This document shows positions 49,902 to 56,991 of a stretch of DNA of 64,000 nucleotides, piece by piece. Both the position numbers and the translations under genes were made by a program. Under the pieces are notes generated by a model that did no database searches, had not been told where the DNA came from, and was given only the letters and a program-made list of their open reading frames with translations. The DNA is taken from positions 186,001-250,000 of the forward strand of contig JAETNO010000001.1 in the NCBI GenBank assembly GCA_021768245.1, written 5' to 3'. This DNA comes from Bacteroidaceae bacterium (GTDB taxonomy: Bacteria > Bacteroidota > Bacteroidia > Bacteroidales > Muribaculaceae). Position 1 is the first letter of the stretch. Every line of letters starts with the position of its first letter.

Positions 49902-50798
49902 TTAAGGATTCTGTGATTTCCACAGTTGATACTCTTCATCAGTTATTTCTTCAAATATTGCCTTCGCTACTTTACTGACATTGCCAGTTCTTACAAAATT
50001 GTGAATACTACCTGCTCCCATACTGTAATACTTTGCACAATCAAGCATGGTTGGGAAACATATAATTGTACCATCCTCTTGAGTTGCCTTGATGCGTCGG
50101 CCACGAGCTTGTTGAGCAGCTTTCATATTAGCTAACATTTCAGCAGACATCTCATGCTTGCCATCACCCCACCAACCGCCGGGGTTCTGCTCATGCCATC
50201 CTTTCGCGGCTTTAGTAGCTGCTTCTGGATTTTTCCCTTTCATTCGCGCAGACTGATTAGCATTCATTTCGGAGGTACGTGTCTTTCCTCTATTAGCTTC
50301 GCTTTTCTTTTTGCAAGTTTCAGCAGATTGTTTCTTACCACGACGTTTATCAGCCCCACGTTTAACACTTTCAGGAGGCATTGGTTTACCACGTCGATTA
50401 TCTCCATTCTGTTTGCAACGTGCTTCATCAAACTTAACTCCCTTATTGCCACTTCCTCCTCGATTACCATTCAGGCCGTTTTCGTAAGAGTCATACTTGG
50501 CGATATAGAAGGTCTCACGCTCATCCGCGATGGGTTTGAAATCATTAGGATTATCAATCTCAATAGTTTCAAGTATTTCAAGTTTCCAATTATCTCTCGG
50601 CACTGCATCCATTGCTTCGAGCATCTTTCGCCCTGCATAGTTTGAAACCTTTTTGTTGAAGCAAGCATTCCTCTTGTCAATATCATCGGTTACTCCCACA
50701 TAACTTTTCCCATCGTATTCCGAGCCGTCCATTTCTACCCATCTGCGATATACAATTAAGTCAATTTTCCCATTGTCATTAAATCTATATGTTTTCAT
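49902..50798 (-). CDS. GIY-YIG homing endonuclease with NUMOD-type repeats
   Basis: 298 residues. The GIY-YIG-like core GKSYVGVTDDIDKRNACFNK and the later ETFYIAKYDSYENGLNGNRG with the conserved Glu/Asn are near 28-115. Then come several NUMOD3-like basic repeats (GDNRRGKPMPPESVKRGADK, EANRGKTRTSEMNANQSARM), about 130-200, and a C-terminal IENR1/NUMOD1-type DNA-binding part (DGTIICFPTMLDCAKYYSMG). It is a free-standing homing nuclease, transcribed opposite to neighbours, so probably a selfish insertion in the element. Confidence 0.85.
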   Translation of the reverse strand: MKTYRFNDNGKIDLIVYRRWVEMDGSEYDGKSYVGVTDDIDKRNACFNKKVSNYAGRKMLEAMDAVPRDNWKLEILETIEIDNPNDFKPIADERETFYIAKYDSYENGLNGNRGGSGNKGVKFDEARCKQNGDNRRGKPMPPESVKRGADKRRGKKQSAETCKKKSEANRGKTRTSEMNANQSARMKGKNPEAATKAAKGWHEQNPGGWWGDGKHEMSAEMLANMKAAQQARGRRIKATQEDGTIICFPTMLDCAKYYSMGAGSIHNFVRTGNVSKVAKAIFEEITDEEYQLWKSQNP

Positions 50799-50959
50799 GC
50801 TATAAAAATTTTATTGATTCCTCTGTGTTATCGCAAAAGCATAAAGCCATCGATAACTCATGATAAGCTGATTTAAGTGCCTATCACAAATAAGAATATA
50901 ACCCTTTCCCAGCGGAGTTTTTGAAACTTGCATCTAAGCCCCTTGAAAACCTTAGAAAT

Positions 50960-51859
50960 ATGAAAAGTCAAATGATAAGTATAGCAAATAGACTAAATTG
51001 GATAAAATTTGGACTTGAAGAAAAGTCTGTTTATGATGTATTGGAAATGATTCAGTGCGGAGATATACAGTTGTATGATTCCGAATATGGAGGATATGAT
51101 CTAAGAAAGATAACTGAGGCTATACGCAATCAGCCAGATCCGAAAATTCAAAACGATTGGAAGGCTCGGTTTTTGCCGGTGGTGTTCTTTAACGGTATAT
51201 GGGATGGAACAAAGATCAACAAGTATTCATGTATTACTGCCTTGGATTTTGACCACATCCATACTGACGAAGAATTAAACAATACGATAGCATTACTGAA
51301 GAGTGCGCCATTTGTATTGGCTATTTTCAGGACTTTCAAGCCTATGAGAATTAAAGCTTTGATTATGCACAACAACACTGATCCTGCCAAACATACTGAA
51401 ATGTACGAGCAAATAACAAAACTATTTGGTATAAGTTTGCTCGACATAGGATGCAAGGATCTAAGTAGAAAAACTTATCTGCCGTGGGATGAAGATATAT
51501 GGGTTAATCATAATTGCTCAAAATATCAATTCATTCCCGGTAATCCATTAGTTACAATGCAAGCGAAAAGGACTTATCAAGGGACTAAATCTAAATCTCC
51601 ACAGAGCATTATCAACATCCTTAATAGTTCATGGCGGAAGAATCATCCCGAATATTGGAAAGAAGGGAATCGTGCGCAGTCAATCTTCAAATGTGCCTGT
51701 GAGTTCTGCATTTATGGTGTACCGCAGGACATGGCAGAAGATTATTTCTTGAATGGAGGTTGGATAGCTAACGACTTCACCGCTGATGAAGCCATTAAGC
51801 ACGTGCGTGGAGCTTACGGATGTAATAAGAATAATTTTGGCAGTAAAGATTTTGTATAA
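50960..51859 (+). CDS. BT4734/VirE-N-type protein
   Basis: 299 residues from the ATG at 50960. The BT4734-like N-terminal domain (KFGLEEKSVYDVLEMIQCGD, WKARFLPVVFFNGIWDGTKI, SCITALDFDHIHTDEELNNT with the acidic D-x-D) is the primase-polymerase-like region commonly fused to VirE/DUF3987 in Bacteroidetes elements. Here it stands separate from the DUF3987-like gene. C-terminal helices include a Cys pair (KCACEFC). Likely part of element replication. A longer TTG start exists but is weaker. Confidence 0.7.
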   Translation: MKSQMISIANRLNWIKFGLEEKSVYDVLEMIQCGDIQLYDSEYGGYDLRKITEAIRNQPDPKIQNDWKARFLPVVFFNGIWDGTKINKYSCITALDFDHIHTDEELNNTIALLKSAPFVLAIFRTFKPMRIKALIMHNNTDPAKHTEMYEQITKLFGISLLDIGCKDLSRKTYLPWDEDIWVNHNCSKYQFIPGNPLVTMQAKRTYQGTKSKSPQSIINILNSSWRKNHPEYWKEGNRAQSIFKCACEFCIYGVPQDMAEDYFLNGGWIANDFTADEAIKHVRGAYGCNKNNFGSKDFV

Positions 51860-51863
51860 GACA

Positions 51864-51971
51864 ATGATGTGTTTAGGGTACCGCAAGAACATTGAAGAGA
51901 ATAAAGGTCTCCTCAGACGGCGGGAGCCTAAACGCACGCAACAAAATATTGAAAAATCACTCTCTTTATAA
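51864..51971 (+). CDS. Small basic ORF, 35 aa
   Basis: Starts MMCLGYRKNIEENKGLLRRR and is rich in Arg/Lys/Gln. It begins 4 nt after the BT4734-like stop. No family. Could be a small regulator or just a spacer ORF; support is only position and length. Confidence 0.25.
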   Translation: MMCLGYRKNIEENKGLLRRREPKRTQQNIEKSLSL

Positions 51972-52024
51972 GGGGAAATCGAAAAACAATAAAAAAGTGT
52001 GCAGGAGACACTACCGTTAACATT

Positions 52025-53914
52025 ATGACAAAGACACCGATTATAATGCCTAAGAGTGTTAGATACATGACTCAGGCTTACCCATTATTAAAAAGTACAC
52101 TTCCCAACTTCGGAAAATATATACTTGATAAATCGTTGACAGGATGTGGAGGAACGGAGTTTTTTATCAACTCCGGTCGTCCTCTCGTTCTTGTTTCGCC
52201 AAGAACGGGAGTATTGGTGAATAAATCCAAACAACATCCTGAGTGTCATTTATTCAGAGATGCAACAGATACACCTCTATCACAATTAAAAAAGGAACTT
52301 AGGTTTTATCTGGATAAATGCTCAGGGATATTCGGACACATCCACATACCGATTATACTCGTGACTCTTGATTCCGCCAAGTATGTGATAGAGGAACTTA
52401 AATTCAGTGGTATCATTGATGATTTCCTATTCCTTGTCGATGAATTTCAATGCCTAATAAGCGACGCAGCATTCAAGGGGAAAGTGGATTTAGAGTTTCT
52501 CACGATGCTTGATACAGAAGCCATCAATATTTGCTATATGTCGGCAACTCCCATTGATGAGACTTACCTTAGCGCATTGCCGGAGTTTCAGAATGTAGAT
52601 TATTACAAACTCGAATGGGATCCCGCCGTGGTAGTGGAGCCGACCGTCAAGGAGATAATGATGAAAAAAGGGGAAACGGCATCTGATATTATCACCGGAA
52701 TTATATCAGGCTACCGGCGGAATGGCTACTTTAAGAGGATATTTATCAATGGTACTAATTATGATGCAACTGAAGCTGTATTCTTTATCAATGAGGTCAA
52801 GACGATATTTCAGATTATCAAAGCCAATAACTTGCAACCAAAAGAAGTTACTGTCCTAATATCAGCAAGTAATAAATATGCCTCAAAAAAAGAGAATACC
52901 AAGTATTTGATACAACAACCATCCACAGACAAGCATAATCCCGTAAATACACCTTTTACCTTTTGCAGTAAGGCGAGTTTCGAAGGAAGAGACTTTTACA
53001 GTAGGTCAGCATTTACATATATCTTCCTCGATGGTAAGAAGGATTGGGAAGTGCATGATACCACCATTGAGATACCTCAGATGCTCGGCAGACAGCGGCT
53101 TGATGATAACCCTTTCAAATACAATGCCGAGATTTATTATCGCACAAAGCCTACCGTGCAGAGCGAAGCTGAATATATGAAAGCCATCGGGGATAAACTT
53201 CATGAATCTCAGGCAATCATGGATAGTTTCAATAATGGAGACGAATGTCTTAAGAAATCGTTGGTAAATATGGTAAAGAACCGTGATCCGAATAATACCT
53301 ATCTTACCAATTATCTTGATGTGATTGATGATGCAAATGGGAATTACGGACTAAAGACTAATCTTCTTGTGGCAGCTGCGGAACATAATCTTGCAACCAA
53401 TAAAGCTCATTTCTACAGCAACCCACTATTTCTCACAACAGCCATTCACAATCAGATGGCTACCTGTAATACAAAGCCGCCCGAGTTGCGCGATTTCGAA
53501 AAGCATTTCAATGAAGCAGTGTCCTTTCAGAAGCGAATGGAACTATATGCAACATTCCTTTCGACATTCCCTAACTACGCACCATTACTGTTGCGCAATC
53601 CATTCATTGAGCTTAAATACCATGAATACTACAATCACTTCGGTCCGGCGAAATTGCTGAGGCTTAACTATGAAGAAACAGCCATTGAGAATGAAATATA
53701 TCGGCAGAAGATAATTATTCAATGCCGAAACTATTTCCAGCGCGGGCGACAATACACTGCCTCCGAAGTCAAATCATCCCTTCAATCCATATACAACGGC
53801 ATCGGCTATGACAGAACGGCGACAGCCACCCAGCTATTAGAATATCTCTCAGTGCAGACCTTACAGACTACTGCTCCGGATGGTTCCAGACCTCGCGTGT
53901 ATATGGTAAAGTAG
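52025..53914 (+). CDS. Helicase-like protein without Walker A lysine
   Basis: 629 residues. The layout is SF2-like: LDKSLTGCGGTEFFINSGRP near 34-53 in the P-loop position (no GKT/GKS), VLVSPRTGVLVNKSKQHPEC, a Walker B/DEAD-like FLFLVDEFQCLIS near 137-149, motif III YMSATPIDETYL near 176, and a later IPQMLGRQRLDD near 347 like motif VI. The missing lysine suggests no ordinary ATP hydrolysis, or a different nucleotide site. I recall similar proteins in Bacteroidetes phages and elements. It ends at the iteron-like region. Confidence 0.65.
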   Translation: MTKTPIIMPKSVRYMTQAYPLLKSTLPNFGKYILDKSLTGCGGTEFFINSGRPLVLVSPRTGVLVNKSKQHPECHLFRDATDTPLSQLKKELRFYLDKCSGIFGHIHIPIILVTLDSAKYVIEELKFSGIIDDFLFLVDEFQCLISDAAFKGKVDLEFLTMLDTEAINICYMSATPIDETYLSALPEFQNVDYYKLEWDPAVVVEPTVKEIMMKKGETASDIITGIISGYRRNGYFKRIFINGTNYDATEAVFFINEVKTIFQIIKANNLQPKEVTVLISASNKYASKKENTKYLIQQPSTDKHNPVNTPFTFCSKASFEGRDFYSRSAFTYIFLDGKKDWEVHDTTIEIPQMLGRQRLDDNPFKYNAEIYYRTKPTVQSEAEYMKAIGDKLHESQAIMDSFNNGDECLKKSLVNMVKNRDPNNTYLTNYLDVIDDANGNYGLKTNLLVAAAEHNLATNKAHFYSNPLFLTTAIHNQMATCNTKPPELRDFEKHFNEAVSFQKRMELYATFLSTFPNYAPLLLRNPFIELKYHEYYNHFGPAKLLRLNYEETAIENEIYRQKIIIQCRNYFQRGRQYTASEVKSSLQSIYNGIGYDRTATATQLLEYLSVQTLQTTAPDGSRPRVYMVK

Positions 53915-53936
53915 TATTATTCTAGGGATTTTCATG

Positions 53937-54098
53937 GTGTCGCGCGACACGACACAAGATAACGTATTGAAGATTAGTATTAGTATGGATGAGAGTCTAA
54001 TTTGCGACACAAGTACGACACATCTCCGACACGTCTTAATCCCATTACAGACACATTAAAATGACTCTCCGGCACATCATGAGACACACCTGCGACAC
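53937..54098. repeat. CGACAC repeat cluster, partly 11-bp phased (origin-like)
   Basis: The non-coding gap between convergent genes holds the palindrome GTGTCGCGCGACAC (53937-53950) and CGACAC at 53945, 53950, 54005, 54016, 54027 and 54093. One-mismatch forms AGACAC (54049, 54082) and CGGCAC (54070) fill the gap. From 54005 on the spacings are 11, 11, 22, 21, 12 and 11 nt, near one helical turn each. Direct repeats with helical phasing resemble replication-origin iterons or a regulator array. Confidence 0.6.
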
Positions 54099-54108
54099 AA
54101 AAGATTAA

Positions 54109-54143
54109 GGGAGCATACCATTAGTACACTCCCTGTTTTGTTT
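54109..54143. terminator. Bidirectional hairpin between convergent genes
   Basis: GGGAG (54109-54113) with CTCCC (54129-54133), then TGTTTTGTTTT on the plus strand; CTTAATCTTTT follows on the minus strand. Confidence 0.5.
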
Positions 54144-54158
54144 TCACTTGCGCTCGGA

Positions 54159-55832
54159 TTATGAGTCCTGTTGCGTAATTTTCAACTTTTTTCTGTAGCG
54201 ATGGATAAAGCCATTTATCTGATTTCTAGTTAACCCGTATTTTGCTTTTAGTTCGGCATCGGTCATACCGTCATCCTTCAGAGATTCGAAAAATTTTCCT
54301 TTCTCCATGGGGTCAGATGGAATTTCACAGTTGCAGTCTTCGTGCTTGCTAGCATTTGAGGTTCGTCGGATTTTCACAAGTTCTTCTGCAGTGAACTTAG
54401 CCTGTTGCTCGTTATGCTTGGCACCGAACTTATGCAGCCATCGCTCCATGAAGTAGTTAGCCATATAGATAGTAAGGTCAACCACACTTTTACGCTCGCT
54501 TCGTTGCCGAGAAGAGGGTTCTCCATATAGCATGTGCCATACGATAGCGCAGTTAAAGGCTGAAGAGGCAATACGCAGTCTGAGAGCATCACGAGCCGGA
54601 TTATTCTCACTTTGGCTTAAATCATACTGATCATCAAGCCATTCTTGTAAGGCTCGGTTAACGTAATTCATATCTGTCTCATAAGGAGCAACCGGGTTGT
54701 CGTTTCCGTCAGCATCAGTCGTGTAAGCATACTTTTCAGTCCACGCATCAAGCTGATCTTGGAATTGAGTTAGGAGTTCTCCATCTGGCATTGGAAACGA
54801 TGGTATTTCCTTGCCGAGTTTAGGTAACATACACAGACACATACGAGATGCAGTTCCACCTTCGATTTCAGCTCCAAGGAATTTTCCGGTAGCTTCCGGT
54901 GTCCCGGTAAGTACAATGTTAATCGCAGTGGTAAAGCTGCCTTGTGGAGCATTTTTGCGTCCATTCATGCGCGTCAGCTCATCATTGTCGTATGCTTTTC
55001 GAATCGTTTCATACGTGAGGCCATTATTCTTATTTCTCACGGCATTGACCATAGTAGTGGTTTCTGGATCCATAAGAATGGTATGGATTCCCTGATTATT
55101 TCCGAGAATATCGAGCATTGTGGATTCTGTGACATTCGGCGCAAGAGTCTGTATGATCTTTCGACTTCCGGAATTTTCCGAAACTTTGGCAATATCACGT
55201 TGGATTCGACGACCAAATAGCGTATCAATCATCCGTTTGATAAGTCCTTTTAATGATGAAAACGGAGCCTCAATCACTACCATGACATTTACACGATGAG
55301 GTTTGTCATCAAGATATTTGGCCCTTACGTTTGAAAAACATCCGGCCAACTCAGCGGTGAGGGCAGCTATGACTGGCACTTCAAACCCTACGGGACAGTT
55401 AGCGGCATATTCATCTATGATCGGAGGTAGCTGAATGAAGTTTCGGGGAAATTCAACCTCAAAGTTCTCAAGCCAGTCTCGTACCTCTGTGTCATTCGAT
55501 CCGGACACTTCGTCAGTTGAATGCGACTCTTGAAGAGCTTCTGGTGATTTTGTACTCAGCGGCATTCGGCGAGCCATAATCTTAAGGATTTCTGCTATCG
55601 TGGTAGCATCAATCATTTTACGATCAAAATATAACTTAATCAGTCGGTAGCCCGCGAATCCGAGAGCACCAATGACAATTCCTGAAGCTGTAATTATAAT
55701 GCAGCTTCTTACAGATCCCTTGAACCGGAACCCGCAGAATTTTAAGTCGATATGATCTCTGGTCACACCTTTGTCTCCCGGTAGAGGTCTAGTCGGCAGA
55801 TTGTTTGCGTGTCTAATACGATGGCTTTTCAT
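54159..55832 (-). CDS. DUF3987-like protein with N-terminal membrane helix
   Basis: 557 residues. A hydrophobic helix about 41-63 (CIIITASGIVIGALGFAGYR). The body matches DUF3987-type primase-helicase-like proteins (LPPIIDEYAANCPVGFEVPV, FSNVRAKYLDDKPHRVNVMV, TILMDPETTTMVNAVRNKNN, FTTAINIVLTGTPEATGKFL, GGTASRMCLCMLPKLGKEIP). In place of a P-loop there is IEAPFSSLKGLIKRM, so ATP binding is doubtful. The C-terminus ends in a small HTH (MTDAELKAKYGLTRNQINGF). A membrane anchor is unusual for this family. Confidence 0.65.
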   Translation of the reverse strand: MKSHRIRHANNLPTRPLPGDKGVTRDHIDLKFCGFRFKGSVRSCIIITASGIVIGALGFAGYRLIKLYFDRKMIDATTIAEILKIMARRMPLSTKSPEALQESHSTDEVSGSNDTEVRDWLENFEVEFPRNFIQLPPIIDEYAANCPVGFEVPVIAALTAELAGCFSNVRAKYLDDKPHRVNVMVVIEAPFSSLKGLIKRMIDTLFGRRIQRDIAKVSENSGSRKIIQTLAPNVTESTMLDILGNNQGIHTILMDPETTTMVNAVRNKNNGLTYETIRKAYDNDELTRMNGRKNAPQGSFTTAINIVLTGTPEATGKFLGAEIEGGTASRMCLCMLPKLGKEIPSFPMPDGELLTQFQDQLDAWTEKYAYTTDADGNDNPVAPYETDMNYVNRALQEWLDDQYDLSQSENNPARDALRLRIASSAFNCAIVWHMLYGEPSSRQRSERKSVVDLTIYMANYFMERWLHKFGAKHNEQQAKFTAEELVKIRRTSNASKHEDCNCEIPSDPMEKGKFFESLKDDGMTDAELKAKYGLTRNQINGFIHRYRKKLKITQQDS

Positions 55833-55850
55833 CTTCTATTTGTATTAACA

Positions 55851-55873
55851 GGAGCCGTCTGTCACCCGGCTCC
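55851..55873 (-). promoter_or_regulatory. 5' leader hairpin before the DUF3987-like gene
   Basis: 7-bp stem GGAGCCG (55851-55857) with CGGCTCC (55867-55873), about 19 nt upstream of the start, no U tract after it on the minus strand. A related hairpin is at 56484-56508. Confidence 0.45.
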
Positions 55874-55885
55874 GTATTGTAGTTA

Positions 55886-56470
55886 TTACCCATTCAGAAT
55901 ACGATCTGCATCTGCATCATCAACCAGATGAATGTAGTGTGAATAGACTCCAGTACGTCCCTTGATAGAATCAATCTTATACAGGATTTCTTCTTTATCG
56001 TCACTCCATTCGGATTTTCGAATGAAATGAACTTCCTCTGAGCCGTTTGGACCCTCGATGGAATCACCGAGCATATTCTCCATGAAATCTTTAGAGAAAA
56101 ATTCAGCTTCCTCTCGATTCATATTAAGGAAGAAAAATAAGGGTATAAGGGGGCATTTTTTACGGCTGAGAGCCTTTTGATGAACTATGTCATACTCTGC
56201 ATCTGATACGATCGCCAGCATATGAGTCGCCTGACCATATATACGTTTCTTATCAGTTGCAAGGATTTTTCTTGTGAGTTCATTGGTTAGAAGACTCACA
56301 GAAACCATATGGAAATACGTAGATGGTTCATAGATAGGATACCCATTACAAGGATCAAGAGCGCAGAAGTCAAGTGCGTCCGAGTTGAGCAAGGTTTTCA
56401 CCGTTTTCATTGTCTCAGGAACAAGGATGATTCTATCCTCATTCGCCTTTCTTTTCTTTGTTTTTTTCAT
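55886..56470 (-). CDS. Hypothetical protein, 194 aa
   Basis: The N-terminus is Lys/Arg rich (MKKTKKRKANEDR), then a mixed fold (ETMKTVKTLLNSDALDFCAL, YGQATHMLAIVSDAEYDIVH, PLIPLFFFLNMNREEAEFFS). No family recognised. Preceded by the conserved hairpin and followed by another before the DUF3987-like gene, suggesting one transcript with three genes. Confidence 0.55.
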   Translation of the reverse strand: MKKTKKRKANEDRIILVPETMKTVKTLLNSDALDFCALDPCNGYPIYEPSTYFHMVSVSLLTNELTRKILATDKKRIYGQATHMLAIVSDAEYDIVHQKALSRKKCPLIPLFFFLNMNREEAEFFSKDFMENMLGDSIEGPNGSEEVHFIRKSEWSDDKEEILYKIDSIKGRTGVYSHYIHLVDDADADRILNG

Positions 56471-56483
56471 GTTAATTATTTAT

Positions 56484-56508
56484 GGGAGCCGTCTCTCACC
56501 CGACTCTC
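56484..56508 (-). promoter_or_regulatory. 5' leader hairpin, second copy
   Basis: GGGAGCCG and CGACTCTC arms (one mismatch, one G-U on the minus strand) with the same TCTxTCACC loop as the copy at 55851. Lies 14 nt before the start of the 194-residue gene. Confidence 0.4.
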
Positions 56509-56515
56509 TAGTTAA

Positions 56516-56887
56516 TTACTTTTCTTTTGATTTTGTTACGATTGCATTGGTAAGGCTCGCAAGCAGAGTCATAGAACCGATAACGGCAAGTATTACTCTA
56601 GCTGCTTTCAAGATAGTTTGCATCACTGTTTTAGTGTCCTTTACTGATAAGGATGCTGTCTTGTCCTTGCGTGCGCAAGGGATGCCAACATTGGGACTCA
56701 CTTCCCTGCTACCGGTAATTATGGTAACAGGGCTATCTGATAGATGCAGTTTGATGGTGCAGCTCTCATCCGAGCCTTTACCGATTTTCACTGTTCCGCT
56801 GTTTCCGGTGCTGGCGGCGGTGTTGTCTGTGGTCTGTGCGGTGACTCTCTTCTGAGGTAGTCTATCCGCTAATGTTTTGGTTTTCAT
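56516..56887 (-). CDS. Hypothetical protein with C-terminal membrane helix, 123 aa
   Basis: The Thr/Ser/Gly-rich N-terminal half (about 15-45), a strand segment (CTIKLHLSDSPVTIITGSRE), and a hydrophobic helix about 96-117 (ILAVIGSMTLLASLTNAIVT) near the end, so it is probably tail-anchored. No family. First gene of a three-gene unit upstream of the DUF3987-like gene. Confidence 0.5.
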   Translation of the reverse strand: MKTKTLADRLPQKRVTAQTTDNTAASTGNSGTVKIGKGSDESCTIKLHLSDSPVTIITGSREVSPNVGIPCARKDKTASLSVKDTKTVMQTILKAARVILAVIGSMTLLASLTNAIVTKSKEK

Positions 56888-56991
56888 ACGGTTTCTAATT
56901 TTTCAGCACAAAATTAGCTACCGTTGACTGGCAAAAACGAATTTTTGGATGAATGTAGGTAATTATAGGTTCTTATGGGCAGAACGCTATA

